Positions 41,124 to 51,355 are shown, counted from the first letter of the stretch. The stretch is DNA of 64,000 nt from Novosphingobium sp. KCTC 2891 (GCF_025938155.1 NZ_JAPCZG010000005.1:1-64000), one strand, 5' to 3'. Notes: generated from the letters alone by a model not told the origin. Numbers and translations: made by a program.

Positions 41124-42461
41124 ATGACACGGATAATCCTGACCCTTGCAGCACTCGGCGCTGCCGTCCCCGCGGTTGCGCAAACGCCGGTTCCCGCGCC
41201 CGAGGCCTCCGTCTCGCAAGTGCGGATGGAGACGGACATTGCCCGGCTCGTCGCATTCGGCACGCGGCACACGCTGTCCACCCAGACCGATCCGAAGCGC
41301 GGCATCGGCGCCGCGCGCAAGTGGGCGGAGGCCGAGTTTCGCAAGACGTCGAAGTCCTGCGGCGGGTGCCTCGAAATCGCGCTACCCGAAACGATGATCT
41401 CGGGCGAACGGGTGCCCACGCCGACGCGGCTTGTGAACGTGGTGGCGATCCAGCGCGGCACCGAACGTCCCAACGAAGTGGTGATCGTCCAGGGGCACAT
41501 CGACAGCCGCGGCACCGACGTGATGAACGCAGCGATCGATGCGCCCGGTGCCAACGATGACGGATCGGGCACTTCGCTTGTCCTGGAAGCGGCGCGCGTG
41601 TTGTCGCAGCACAAGTATCCCGCAACCATCGTCTACGCCGTGCTCTCGGGCGAGGAGCAGGGGCTCTACGGTGGCAAGTTGCTGGCCGACTACGCCAAGG
41701 CGCAGGGCTGGACGGTGAAGGCAGTGTTCAACAACGACATCGTCGGCGGTTCGACCGGGTCTGACGGGCTGAAGGACGACGCCCATGTGCGCGTGCTGTC
41801 CGAAGGGCTGCGCGCGGACTCCACCGATGCCTTGCGCGCGCAGATGCGGCGTTTCGGCGGCGAGAACGACAGCCCGTCACGCAACATCTCACGCTGGATC
41901 GCGGGCCTGGCGGACAAGGATGCAGGAGGGCTGGCGGTGCGCCAGATCTGGCGGGCAGACCGCATGGGACGCGGCGGCGACCAGCTGCCGTTTTCGGACA
42001 AGGGCTACCCGGCGGTGCGGTTTTCCGTCGCCATCGAGGATTACGAGCACCAGCATCAGGATGTCCGCACCGAAGGCAGCGTGAAATTCGGCGACACCAT
42101 CGACGCGATGGATTTCCCCTATCTCGCCAAGGTCACGCGGCTGAATGTGCGCGGGCTTGCCGCGCTGGCCTCCGCGCCGATGCCGCCGGAGGTCACCGCC
42201 AAGGCGGCCGTTTCGACATGGACCGATCTCGAGTGGGAGCCGGTGCCGGGCGCCACGGGCTACACGGTATGGCGTCGGCGCACGGACGCGCCGGGCTGGG
42301 ACGAAAAGGTGATCGAAAACATCGCCGCCACGTCCACCCGGCTCGAACACGTCCGCGGCGACGACTGGTTCTTCGGCGTGAGCGCGCACGGCGCAAACGG
42401 AGTGGAAAGCCCGGTCTCCTCGGCGGTGCCGGGCGGGGCGTTCGGGCCGCTCGGCGGGTGA
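41124..42461 (+). CDS. M28 family metallopeptidase, secreted
   Basis: A 445-residue exported aminopeptidase-like enzyme. A signal peptide (MTRIILTLAALGAAVPAVAQ) is followed by the M28 domain with co-catalytic zinc ligands in GHIDSR (H), ANDDGSG (D), SGEEQGLYG (catalytic E and ligand E), NNDIVGG (D) and YEHQHQD (H). Residues about 345-440 form a fibronectin-III-like C-terminal domain (WTDLEWEPVPGATGYTVWRR). It would degrade peptides in the periplasm. Confidence 0.9.
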   Translation: MTRIILTLAALGAAVPAVAQTPVPAPEASVSQVRMETDIARLVAFGTRHTLSTQTDPKRGIGAARKWAEAEFRKTSKSCGGCLEIALPETMISGERVPTPTRLVNVVAIQRGTERPNEVVIVQGHIDSRGTDVMNAAIDAPGANDDGSGTSLVLEAARVLSQHKYPATIVYAVLSGEEQGLYGGKLLADYAKAQGWTVKAVFNNDIVGGSTGSDGLKDDAHVRVLSEGLRADSTDALRAQMRRFGGENDSPSRNISRWIAGLADKDAGGLAVRQIWRADRMGRGGDQLPFSDKGYPAVRFSVAIEDYEHQHQDVRTEGSVKFGDTIDAMDFPYLAKVTRLNVRGLAALASAPMPPEVTAKAAVSTWTDLEWEPVPGATGYTVWRRRTDAPGWDEKVIENIAATSTRLEHVRGDDWFFGVSAHGANGVESPVSSAVPGGAFGPLGG

Positions 42462-42504
42462 TTTAGCGCGCTGGGCGGTTGCTATGGGGCCGGGGAACCG
42501 CCAC

Positions 42505-44796
42505 ATGGCAAGGATGGTCAAAACCAAACTCCCGCAGGGATTGCCGACGCGCCAGCAGGTGCTCGATTTCATCGCCAGCAGCGACGAGGCCGCAGGCAAG
42601 CGCGAGATCGCCAAGGCCTTCGGGCTGAAGGGCACCGAGAAGATCGCGCTCAAGTCCCTGCTCAAGGACATGGCCGAGGAAGGCCTGATCGACGGCAACC
42701 GGACCGCCTTTCATCGCATGGGCGGCGTGCCGCGCGTGACAGTGCTGCGCGTGGTCGAGATCGACGAGGGTGAGGCGCTCGCCATTCCCGATACCTGGCA
42801 GCCGGATGACGCCACCCCGCCGCCGCGCCTGCGCATCGTGGAGCCCAAGGGCCGCGCGCGCAGCCGCGAGGCGGCGCTGAAGGCGGGCGACCGCATACTG
42901 GCGCGCACCGAGGAAGCCGGCAAGGGCTGGCTCGCGTATCCGATGAAGAAGATCGCCGTGCGCGAGGAGCAACTGCTCGGCGTCATCGAGATCGACGGCG
43001 CGGGCAAGGGCTGGCTCGCGCCCGTGGACAAGCGCGTGCGCAATTCGGTGCCGGTGTCCGATCTGGGCGGCGCAGCGGAAGGCCAGCTTGTGCTGGCCGA
43101 GCCGGCGGGCCGCTCGCCCCGCGCCGGCATGAAGGTCACGGAAGTGCTGGGCGATCCGCTGGCGCCCCGCGCGTTCAGCCTGATTGCGATCCACAAGCAC
43201 GGCATTCCCTTCGTTTTCCCGGAAAAGGCGCTGGAAGAAGCAAGGGCCGCAGCCGCGCTGCCGTTGTCCGAGGACATGCGCGAGGACTTGCGCCATCTGC
43301 CCATCGTCGCGATCGACCCGATTGACGCACGCGACCATGACGACGCCATCTGGGCGCAGCCGGACGGGCAAGGCGGCTTCAATGCGGTGGTCGCCATCGC
43401 GGACGTGAGCTTCTATGTCCGGCCGGGCGGAACGCTCGACCGCGAGGCGCGCAAGCGCGGCAACTCGGTCTATTTCCCCGACCGCGTCGTGCCGATGCTG
43501 CCGGAAGTTCTCAGTGCCGACGTCTGTTCGCTCAAGTCCGGTGCGGACCGCGCGGCGATGGCCTGCCATCTCACCATCGACGCCCACGGCCGGGTCACGG
43601 GCTGGCGCTTCACCCGCGCCATGGTGCGGATCGCCGAAGTGATCGCCTATGAAGAAGCGCAGCGCCGCATCGACGCGGGCGAGGCGGCGCCGCACCTGGC
43701 GCATCTGTGGGAGGCATGGCGCCTGCTGGAAAAGGCGCGCCATGCGCGCGATCCGCTGGAGCTGGAGCTGCCCGAGCGGCGCGTGGTGCTGGATGCAGCG
43801 GGCAAGATCGCGGAAGTCGCGGTGCGCGAGCGTCTCGATGCGCACCGCGTGGTCGAGGATTTCATGATCGCAGCGAATGTCGCGGCGGCGAAGGCGCTGG
43901 AGGCCAAGGTGGCCCCGGTGGTCTATCGCATCCACGAACCGCCGAGCCGCGAGAAGCTGATCGCGCTGAAGGACTATCTCGCCACGTTCGACCGCAAGCT
44001 GGCGCTGGGGCAGGTGATCACCCCGTCGCTGTTCAACCGCCTGCTCAAGGACGTGTCGGACGAGGCGGAAAAGGCGCTGATCATGGAAGCCGTGCTGCGC
44101 AGCCAGACGCAGGCCTACTACGGGCCGCAGAACGCCGGCCACTTCGGGCTTTCGCTGGGCAGCTACGCGCATTTCACCTCGCCGATCCGCCGCTATTCGG
44201 ACTTGCTGGTGCACCGCGCGCTGGTCGATGCCTATGATCTGGAACAGCCCCGACCCAAGGGCGGCGAGGTGCCGCCGGCCACGGGCCTGTCGGACCGCGA
44301 CCGGTCGGATCTTGGCCGGGTAAGCGAGGCGATCAGCGTCGCCGAGCGCCGCGCGATGGAGGCCGAGCGCGAAACGATCGACCGCTATGTCGCCGCATGG
44401 CTCTCGGCGCGGGTGGGCGAAGTGTTCGATACGCGCGTCACCGGGGTGCAGAAGTTCGGCCTGTTCGCCACCATCGTCGGCCTTGGCGGTGACGGGCTGG
44501 TTCCGATCTCGACGCTGGGGGCCGAGCGGTTCGGCTATGACGAAAAGGCCCACCGCCTGATCGGCGAGCAGAGCGGCGTGGAATTTGCCATGGGCATGAT
44601 GCTCAAGCTGCGCTTGGCCGAAGCCAACCCGCTGACCGGTGCGCTCAAGTTCGAGCCGGTCGACGTGGCCGAAGGCGTGCGCCGGATCGAGCGGCGCGGC
44701 GGGCGGGCGGATAGCAAGCCCAAGCCGAAGGGCAAGTTCATCGCCGGACAGCGCGGGCGTCCGGGCAATATCCGGCACCAGGGAAAGAAGCGCTGA
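42505..44796 (+). CDS. rnr: Ribonuclease R
   Basis: Processive 3'-5' exoribonuclease that can unwind structured RNA. The protein is about 763 residues with cold-shock domains, the RNB catalytic block IDPIDARDHDDAIW near residue 270 (metal-binding aspartates), a second signature SYAHFTSPIRRYSDLLVHRAL and a C-terminal S1 domain (GEVFDTRVTGVQKFGLFA) followed by a basic tail. ATG at 42505 is preceded by GGGGAA; an ATG three codons later is also possible. Confidence 0.95.
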   Translation: MARMVKTKLPQGLPTRQQVLDFIASSDEAAGKREIAKAFGLKGTEKIALKSLLKDMAEEGLIDGNRTAFHRMGGVPRVTVLRVVEIDEGEALAIPDTWQPDDATPPPRLRIVEPKGRARSREAALKAGDRILARTEEAGKGWLAYPMKKIAVREEQLLGVIEIDGAGKGWLAPVDKRVRNSVPVSDLGGAAEGQLVLAEPAGRSPRAGMKVTEVLGDPLAPRAFSLIAIHKHGIPFVFPEKALEEARAAAALPLSEDMREDLRHLPIVAIDPIDARDHDDAIWAQPDGQGGFNAVVAIADVSFYVRPGGTLDREARKRGNSVYFPDRVVPMLPEVLSADVCSLKSGADRAAMACHLTIDAHGRVTGWRFTRAMVRIAEVIAYEEAQRRIDAGEAAPHLAHLWEAWRLLEKARHARDPLELELPERRVVLDAAGKIAEVAVRERLDAHRVVEDFMIAANVAAAKALEAKVAPVVYRIHEPPSREKLIALKDYLATFDRKLALGQVITPSLFNRLLKDVSDEAEKALIMEAVLRSQTQAYYGPQNAGHFGLSLGSYAHFTSPIRRYSDLLVHRALVDAYDLEQPRPKGGEVPPATGLSDRDRSDLGRVSEAISVAERRAMEAERETIDRYVAAWLSARVGEVFDTRVTGVQKFGLFATIVGLGGDGLVPISTLGAERFGYDEKAHRLIGEQSGVEFAMGMMLKLRLAEANPLTGALKFEPVDVAEGVRRIERRGGRADSKPKPKGKFIAGQRGRPGNIRHQGKKR

Positions 44797-44808
44797 GCGA
44801 TCCTCGCC

Positions 44809-45270
44809 TTAGCTGACGGCGTCGATCCCTTCCTCGTCGATGGCGCCGGGGACGATCATCAGCACGCAGGGGAGTTGCCCTGCGTGCGCCGCAAAGTGGG
44901 TGACGAGCGCCCCGGGTGCGCCTTCCGCGGCGGCGCCAAGGACAAGCGCGGACACTTCCGGGTGTTCGGCCAGGAATTCGCGCACCACTTGCGGGCCGTC
45001 GCCCTGCTTGACGGTGATCGTCGGGGTCAGTCCCGATTCGACCGCCAGCCCGCCGGCGGCGGTTGTGGCGAGCACTTCGGCGCGGTCGCGCGCTTCCTCC
45101 TCGATGGTGGCCTGCACGCCGCCGAAGGCAACGAATTCCTGCTGCGGAACCAGGGCCAGGATATGGACCGCGCCATCGGTGCGCACGGCTCTGCGCGCGG
45201 CAAATCGCAGCGCGCGCAGAGCCTCCGGCGTTTCGTCCATGATGACAAGATAGACGCGCTGCTGCCCCAT
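44809..45270 (-). CDS. Universal stress protein (UspA family)
   Basis: A 153-residue single Usp domain: VYLVIMDETPEALRALRFAARRA and the C-terminal LVLGAAAEGAPGALV..PCVLMIVPG. The ATP-binding G2xG9xGS/T motif is imperfect (GAAAEGAPG), so nucleotide binding is uncertain. Convergent with rnr (12 bp) and divergent from pdhC. Confidence 0.85.
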   Translation of the reverse strand: MGQQRVYLVIMDETPEALRALRFAARRAVRTDGAVHILALVPQQEFVAFGGVQATIEEEARDRAEVLATTAAGGLAVESGLTPTITVKQGDGPQVVREFLAEHPEVSALVLGAAAEGAPGALVTHFAAHAGQLPCVLMIVPGAIDEEGIDAVS

Positions 45271-45445
45271 GGCCGCTCCCCTGGCTTCGCGTTCACCATC
45301 GGTCTAATTCGTATGCGGAGCAAGCGGCAATGGGGTTGACCCCGCGCCTGAGGGTGGCGAAATGAACGCGCGCCCGCCGAACAGCAAAAAGAACCTGAAC
45401 GGCACTTAAGCGATCCTGACAGACACCAGAACGGAAAATCCCGCC

Positions 45446-46732
45446 ATGCCCGTCACCATCAAGATGCCCGCGCTTTCCCCGACGATGGAGGAGGGCACGC
45501 TCGCCAAGTGGCTGGTGAAGGTCGGCGACAAGGTCTCTTCCGGCGACATCATGGCCGAAATCGAGACCGACAAGGCGACGATGGAATTCGAGGCGGTGGA
45601 CGAAGGGACGATCCTGTCCATCGACGTTGCCGAAGGCACCGAAGGGGTCAAGGTCGGCACCGTGATCGCGACACTGGCCGGCGAGGACGAGGATGCCGAG
45701 GCACCGGCGCCTGCCCCCAAGGTGGAGGCTGCCCCGGCTCCGGCACCGGCGCCCGCCCCGGTGGCCAAGGTGGAACCCGTTGCTGCGGCCGCTGCTCCTG
45801 CTCCGGCGGCTCCTGCGGCGGCACCGGCCTCGCATGCGGACCGCGTAATCGCCAGCCCGCTCGCCAAGCGGATTGCGGCTGACAAGGGCATCGACCTTGC
45901 CGGCGTGAAAGGCACCGGCCCCAACGGGCGGATCGTGAAGGCCGACGTTGCCGACGCCCGGCCGGTTGCAGCGTCGGCTGCGCCCGCACCCGCAGCGGCA
46001 CCTGTTGCCGCCGCTGCGCCCGTGGCCGTGCCGGACTTCGGGATCCCTTACGAAGCGGCAAAGCTCAACAACGTGCGCAAGACCATTGCGCGCCGCCTGA
46101 CCGAGGCGAAGCAGACGATCCCGCACATCTACCTCACCGTCGATATCCGGCTCGATGCGCTGCTCAAGCTGCGCGGCGAACTGAACAAGGCGCTGGAAGT
46201 GCAGGGCGTGAAGCTGTCGGTCAACGACCTGATCATCAAGGCACTGGCGAAGGCGCTGCTGATCGTGCCCAAGTGTAACGTCAGCTTCGCCGGCGATGAA
46301 CTGCGCAGCTACAGCCGGGCAGACATCTCGGTCGCCGTCGCCGCGCCGTCGGGCCTGATCACGCCGATCATCGTCGATGCCGGCAACAAGTCGGTCTCCG
46401 CCATTGCCACCGAGATGAAGACGCTCGCGAACAAGGCGCGCAAGGGCAAGCTGCAGCCGCACGAATATCAGGGCGGCACGGCAAGCCTGTCGAACCTGGG
46501 CATGTTCGGCATCAAGCAGTTCGACGCGGTGATCAATCCGCCGCAGGGCATGATCCTGGCGGTGGGCGCAGGCGAGCAGCGCCCTTATGTGATCGACGGC
46601 GCGCTGGCCGTGGCCACGGTGATGAGCGTGACCGGCAGCTTCGACCACCGCGCTATCGACGGTGCGGACGGGGCCGAGCTGATGCAGGCGCTCAAGACGC
46701 TGATCGAGAACCCGCTGGGCCTTCTGGCCTGA
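45446..46732 (+). CDS. pdhC: Pyruvate dehydrogenase E2 (dihydrolipoyl acetyltransferase)
   Basis: Acetyltransferase core of the pyruvate dehydrogenase complex. The 428-residue protein has one lipoyl domain ([16 protein letters not shown]; lipoylated K43 in [10 protein letters not shown]), a long Ala/Pro linker (about 85-128), a subunit-binding domain ([19 protein letters not shown]), a second Ala-rich linker and the catalytic domain with DHRAIDG. The sequence type (PALSPTM) marks it as pyruvate rather than branched-chain E2. E1 genes are not adjacent; lpd follows after 86 bp. Confidence 0.94.
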   Translation: MPVTIKMPALSPTMEEGTLAKWLVKVGDKVSSGDIMAEIETDKATMEFEAVDEGTILSIDVAEGTEGVKVGTVIATLAGEDEDAEAPAPAPKVEAAPAPAPAPAPVAKVEPVAAAAAPAPAAPAAAPASHADRVIASPLAKRIAADKGIDLAGVKGTGPNGRIVKADVADARPVAASAAPAPAAAPVAAAAPVAVPDFGIPYEAAKLNNVRKTIARRLTEAKQTIPHIYLTVDIRLDALLKLRGELNKALEVQGVKLSVNDLIIKALAKALLIVPKCNVSFAGDELRSYSRADISVAVAAPSGLITPIIVDAGNKSVSAIATEMKTLANKARKGKLQPHEYQGGTASLSNLGMFGIKQFDAVINPPQGMILAVGAGEQRPYVIDGALAVATVMSVTGSFDHRAIDGADGAELMQALKTLIENPLGLLA

Positions 46733-46818
46733 AGCAGGACTGACACTTTGACGAGCGGCGCCGCGCGCGCGGGCCGCTAGATCATGATCCCGACAGAGGG
46801 ACCTGAAGGAGCATTCGC

Positions 46819-48231
46819 GTGGCAGACCAATACGACGTCATTGTCCTCGGATCGGGCCCCGGCGGCTATGTCGCGGCGATCCGCGCTGCGCAGCTGGGCC
46901 TGAAGACGGCAATCGTGGAGCGTGAGAACCTGGGCGGGATCTGCCTCAACTGGGGCTGCATTCCGACCAAGGCGCTGCTGCGCTCGGCCGAAGTCTATCA
47001 CCAGATGAAGCACGCGGCGGCCTATGGCCTGGCGGCGGAGAACATCACCGCCGATATCGCGGCGGTGGTGAAGCGTTCGCGCGGGGTGGCCAAGCAGCTG
47101 AACCAGGGCGTCACGCACCTGATGAAGAAGAACAAGATCGTGGTCCACATGGGCACGGGCGTGCTCAAGAGCGCGACCACGCTGGAAGTGACCAGCGACA
47201 AGGGCACCGAGACGCTTTCGGGCAAGCACATCATCGTCGCCACTGGCGCGCGTGCCCGCGACCTTCCCTTCGCCAAGGCGGACGGCGAGCGCGTGTGGAC
47301 CTATCGCCACGCGATGACGCCGAAGGAAATGCCGACCAGGCTGCTGGTGATCGGCTCGGGCGCGATCGGTATCGAGTTCGCCAGCTTCTACAACGACATG
47401 GGCGCCGACGTGACCGTGGTCGAGATGATGGACCGCGTGGTGCCGGTGGAGGACGCCGACGTGTCGGTCTTCCTCGAAAAGGCGCTGAAGAAGCAGGGCA
47501 TGACCATCCTGACCGGCGCGGGCGTCGAGAGCATCGACGTGGGCGCGAATGGGGTGAAGGCCAGGATCAAGGGCAAGGACGGCGCCGTTACCGAAGGCGA
47601 CTACAGCCACGTGATCGTCGCGGTGGGCATCGTGCCCAACACCGAGGCCATCGGGCTCGAGACGCTGGGCGTGAAGGCCGAGCGCGGGATCATCGCCATC
47701 GACGGCTATGGCCGCACCAACGTCAAGGGCGTGTGGGCCATCGGCGACGTGACGCCGGGGCCGTGGCTGGCGCACAAGGCGAGCCATGAGGGCGTGATCG
47801 CGGCCGAATCCATCGCGGCGGAACTGGGCAACAAGGACGTCCACCCGCACCCGATGGACCGCGCCAACATCCCCGGCTGCACTTATTGCCACCCGCAGAT
47901 CGCCAGCGTCGGCCTGACCGAGGCCAAGGCAAAGGAAGCGGGCTACGGGGTGAAGGTGGGCATGTTCCCGTTCATCGGCAACGGCAAGGCAATCGCGCTG
48001 GGCGAGTCCGAGGGCTTCGTGAAGACGGTGTTCGACGAGAAGACCGGCGAACTGCTGGGCGCACACATGATCGGCGCGGAAGTGACCGAGATGGTGCAGG
48101 GCTTCGTCGTCGGCAAGACGCTGGAGACCACCGAGGCCGAGCTGATGCACACCGTGTTCCCGCACCCGACGATCAGCGAAGCCATGCACGAAAGCGTCCT
48201 CGCCGCTTATGGCCGCGCCCTGCACATCTGA
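46819..48231 (+). CDS. lpd: Dihydrolipoyl dehydrogenase (E3)
   Basis: Flavoprotein reoxidising lipoyl groups with NAD. The 470-residue protein has GSGPGGYVAAIRAAQ, the redox disulfide in GGICLNWGCIPTK (C42/C47), NAD-binding GSGAIGIEFA and the C-terminal HPHPTISEAMHE with the catalytic His-Glu. Start is GTG at 46819 with GAAGGAG seven bases before. The fold is standard; it probably serves the pyruvate, branched-chain and other 2-oxoacid complexes. Confidence 0.96.
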   Translation: MADQYDVIVLGSGPGGYVAAIRAAQLGLKTAIVERENLGGICLNWGCIPTKALLRSAEVYHQMKHAAAYGLAAENITADIAAVVKRSRGVAKQLNQGVTHLMKKNKIVVHMGTGVLKSATTLEVTSDKGTETLSGKHIIVATGARARDLPFAKADGERVWTYRHAMTPKEMPTRLLVIGSGAIGIEFASFYNDMGADVTVVEMMDRVVPVEDADVSVFLEKALKKQGMTILTGAGVESIDVGANGVKARIKGKDGAVTEGDYSHVIVAVGIVPNTEAIGLETLGVKAERGIIAIDGYGRTNVKGVWAIGDVTPGPWLAHKASHEGVIAAESIAAELGNKDVHPHPMDRANIPGCTYCHPQIASVGLTEAKAKEAGYGVKVGMFPFIGNGKAIALGESEGFVKTVFDEKTGELLGAHMIGAEVTEMVQGFVVGKTLETTEAELMHTVFPHPTISEAMHESVLAAYGRALHI

Positions 48232-48314
48232 GCGCATTTGTGCGGTAAATACCTGATCTGAAACGGAACGGTCGCTTTCCTCGTGCATTTTGCGCAATGA
48301 GGAGAGCGACCGCC

Positions 48315-48461
48315 GTGGAATACGAGATCGAGGAAAGCATCAACCCGCATTCCTGGCAGCAGGAGCTGGCCGAAGCACGCGGCGAACAGTCGCCCCTGCT
48401 GCGGTGGACGCCCGTGCAGGAAAAGCGTGCGACGCTGATCCCGGAGAGTGACGAGGCCTGA
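48315..48461 (+). CDS. Small hypothetical protein downstream of lpd
   Basis: A 48-codon frame starting at GTG with AGGAG about ten bases upstream (an ATG at 48297 would add six residues). The product is acidic and helical-looking, containing INPHSWQQELAEARGEQSP and ending PESDEA. Composition and codon use look like real coding sequence of this genome, but no family is recognised and it could be spurious. Confidence 0.4.
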   Translation: MEYEIEESINPHSWQQELAEARGEQSPLLRWTPVQEKRATLIPESDEA

Positions 48462-48546
48462 AGCGAGGGGGCGCTGCCCCACCTTGCACAGCCTTTCCAG
48501 CGCACAATGCGCTTCCCTTTTTCGCTGCCTGCCCTAGGGCCGCGCC

Positions 48547-49752
48547 ATGGCATCAACCCATGACGTGATCGTGCTCGGCGCCGGCGCCGCAGGCCTGTTC
48601 TGTGCCGCGACTGCCGGCCAACGGGGCAAGCGCGTGGTGGTGCTCGATCATGCCGAAGCGCCGGGAAAGAAGATCCTGATTTCCGGTGGCGGCCGGTGCA
48701 ATTTCACCAACATCCACACCGCGCCCGATCGATACCTGTCCGAAAACGCGCATTTCGCGCGTTCGGCGCTGGCGCGCTACACGCCGGCGGATTTCCTCGC
48801 GCTGGTGGAAAAGTACGGCATAGCCTGGCACGAGAAGACGCTGGGCCAGCTGTTCTGCGACCGTTCCGCGCGCGAGATCGTGGAGATGCTGCTGGAGGAA
48901 TGCGCGGTGGGCGCCGCCGAGGTGCGCTGCCATGCAGTGATCGAGGACGTAACCCACGCCGATGGGCTGTTCCGCGTCCAGACCGGAGGGCGCGACCTGA
49001 CTGCGCCCGCGCTGGTGATCGCCACCGGCGGGCCGGCAATCCCCAAGATGGGCGCGACCGGCTTCGCCTATGACCTTGCGCGCAAGTTCGGGTTGAAAGT
49101 GGTGCAGCCGCGGCCTGCGCTGGTGCCGTTGACGCTGTCCGGCGAGGAGGCGCTGTTCAAGTCACTCTCCGGCGTCTCCGCCGAGGTGGTGGCGCGCGCC
49201 GGCAAGGCGGCGTTCCGAGAGGCCGCGCTGTTCACGCACAAGGGCCTGTCGGGCCCGGCGATCCTGCAAGTCTCGTCCTATTGGAAGCACGGCGAGGCCA
49301 TCGGCATCGACTTCCTGCCCGACGCGGCAAGCGATTGGTTGCTGGCGGCCAAGCGCGAGCGCCCCCGCGTTGGAGTTCGGCGGGTGTTGGCGGAAACGCT
49401 GCCCGAGCGTCTGGCGCAGGTGCTGGCGGACCAGCTCGCGCTGCCGGCGGAACTGGGCGGCGGGGCCGACAAGGTCTTGCGGAGCGCCGAGGCACGGCTG
49501 CGCGACTGGCGCTTCACGCCGACCGGAAGCGAGGGCTACGCGAAAGCCGAAGTCACGGCCGGAGGGATCAGCACCGCCGAGCTTTCCTCCAAGACCATGG
49601 AAGCGAAGAAGGTCCCCGGCCTCTATGCCATCGGCGAGGCTGTCGACGTGACCGGCTGGCTGGGCGGCTACAACTTCCAGTGGGCCTGGGCGAGCGCGCG
49701 CGCCGCCGGGCTGGCGGCAGGCGAAGAGGACATGGCGAACGTTACGGTGTGA
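48547..49752 (+). CDS. BaiN/HI0933-family FAD-dependent oxidoreductase
   Basis: A 401-residue flavoprotein with the N-terminal dinucleotide fold VIVLGAGAAGLFCAATA (GxGxxG at 11-16), SGGGRCNFTN (FAD contact), ATGGPAIPKMGATG and the C-terminal ITAGGIS/GLYAIGEAVDVTGWLGGYNFQWAWASA signature. Members are related to 3-dehydro-bile-acid reductases and to yhiN-like proteins of unknown substrate. Ends 90 bp before the truncated serralysin. Confidence 0.88.
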   Translation: MASTHDVIVLGAGAAGLFCAATAGQRGKRVVVLDHAEAPGKKILISGGGRCNFTNIHTAPDRYLSENAHFARSALARYTPADFLALVEKYGIAWHEKTLGQLFCDRSAREIVEMLLEECAVGAAEVRCHAVIEDVTHADGLFRVQTGGRDLTAPALVIATGGPAIPKMGATGFAYDLARKFGLKVVQPRPALVPLTLSGEEALFKSLSGVSAEVVARAGKAAFREAALFTHKGLSGPAILQVSSYWKHGEAIGIDFLPDAASDWLLAAKRERPRVGVRRVLAETLPERLAQVLADQLALPAELGGGADKVLRSAEARLRDWRFTPTGSEGYAKAEVTAGGISTAELSSKTMEAKKVPGLYAIGEAVDVTGWLGGYNFQWAWASARAAGLAAGEEDMANVTV

Positions 49753-49841
49753 TGTTTTATACAGGAGCGAATAGCATCCGATGCTATAGCCGCCTCGACA
49801 TCGGTCAGTCGGGGGACAGATACCGTGGGCTTGTATACTGA

Positions 49842-51071
49842 CGAGTCGCCGGTTGTGCGCTTTGGACCTACACAGATCCGGACGGCGTCTATCATCCCAA
49901 TGCCGCGACCGGGCAGTACGACTATCTGCTCCGCTCGCCGATGGTGGTCGACATTGCGGCGATCCAGACGATCTACGGCGCGAACATGACGTATCACACG
50001 GGCAACGACACCTATGTGTTCAAGCCCGACGATCCGTTCTTCGAGACGATCTGGGATGCCGGCGGCAAGGACACCATCGACATCAGCGCCTTTTCCGGCA
50101 CGTGCCTGATCAACCTGGGGGAGGGCGAATACTCGTCGATGACGTTCGACGACGTGGCGCTCGATCTCAACCTGGGCATTGCCTACGGTTGCCAGATCGA
50201 GAACGTGACGGGCGGGCAGGGCGCCGACGGGATCGAGGGCAACGCGGCGGCCAACGTGCTGTCAGGCAACGGCGGTGACGACGTCATCGGAGGCTATGGC
50301 GGCGCGGATACGCTGTCCGGAGGCGCGGGCGCCGATATCGAGGCGGGCGGCGCTGGCAACGACACTTTCCTGACCGGCGCGGATGGGGGCAACGACGAGA
50401 TCGACGGCGGCACCGGCGCCGATACCGCCAACTATTCCAAGGCCGCAGCAGCGATCGTGGTGAACCTTGCCCGGCAGAGCGGCACCGGGCTGGCGGCAGG
50501 CGACGCGGCAAGGATCGGCATCGACCATCTCGTGTCGGTGGAAAACGTGACGGGCAGCGGATTTGCCGACCAGTTGACCGGCAGCAGCGGGGCCAACCGG
50601 ATCGATGGCGGGCGCGGCAACGACGTGATTTCGGGCATGGGCGGGAACGACACGCTGATCGGCGGCACCGGCAACGACAAGCTGTCGGGCGGTGCCGGCA
50701 ATGACGTGCTCCGGGGCGGCGTCGGCGCAGACGCGGTCACGGGCGGCACGGGCGCGGACCGTTTCGTCTTTGACGATAGCGAGTTCGCCGGTGCGACAGC
50801 ATCGGGCGCGGATGCGATTGCGGATTTCCAACGCTCGGAAGGCGACCGCATCGACCTTTCCGCCGTCGACGCCAAAGTGGCGACGGCAGCCGACAACGCC
50901 TTTGCCTTTATCGGCACGGCAGCCTTCGGGCACGTTGCGGGCCAATTGCGCTACCAGGTCTCCGGCACGAATGCCTATGTGTTCGGCGATACAAACGGCG
51001 ATGGTCTGGCCGATTTCGCGCTCCGGGTGGCGGGGGTGACCAGCCTTGCCGCGGGCGACTTCGTGCTCTGA
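49842..51071 (+). pseudogene. 5'-truncated serralysin-type (M10) protease: RTX part only
   Basis: From just after a stop at 49839-49841 the frame encodes WTYTDPDGVYHPNAATGQ and then DIAAIQTIYGAN, the segment that follows the catalytic domain in serralysins and starts the M10 C-terminal domain. There is no ATG, GTG or TTG until 49941, inside this block. The zinc motif HExxHxxGxxH and Met-turn are absent, and only about 90 bp separate it from the upstream gene, so the catalytic half is gone. The remaining part has RTX nonapeptides (GGxGxDxLx, about residues 90-255) that bind Ca and a type I secretion-like C-terminus (LAAGDFVL). If translated from 49941 it gives a 376-residue RTX protein without enzyme activity. 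Confidence 0.75.
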
Positions 51072-51141
51072 TCGGAACGGGGTTTCGTTCCGCGCGTATG
51101 GCGAAAGACAAGGCGCGCGCCATGCGCCGGGAGAGCGTTCG

Positions 51142-51324
51142 GTGACCACAACTCTCAATTTCGTCCCTGCCGCGGTGGCGGGTTCGCTTGCGGCAGCTTC
51201 GCTGCGCACCTCCGCCGGATGGGTGCGTTTCGCGCAATGGGACGCGGTGATGACGCACCTTGCCATCGGCGCGATGCTGGGCGCCACATCGCTCGTCTTC
51301 GTCCGGCGCGCGCGTCCGGCCTGA
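51142..51324 (+). CDS. Possible small membrane protein
   Basis: A 60-codon frame from a GTG preceded by GGGAG (8-base spacing). The product has two hydrophobic stretches (LNFVPAAVAGSLAAASL and MTHLAIGAMLGATSLVFV) and a basic C-terminus RRARPA. It lies between the RTX remnant and the 3' end of bphP. No family is recognised; may be spurious. Confidence 0.35.
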   Translation: MTTTLNFVPAAVAGSLAAASLRTSAGWVRFAQWDAVMTHLAIGAMLGATSLVFVRRARPA

Positions 51325-51355
51325 TCCCCAGTCTATGCGCTTGTGCGACCGAGCC

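Noticed and set aside
50200..50760. CRISPR-like or tandem DNA repeats in the RTX genes
   Set aside because: The periodicity is 27 bp and in frame, coding for GGxGxDxLx; DNA identity between units is low.
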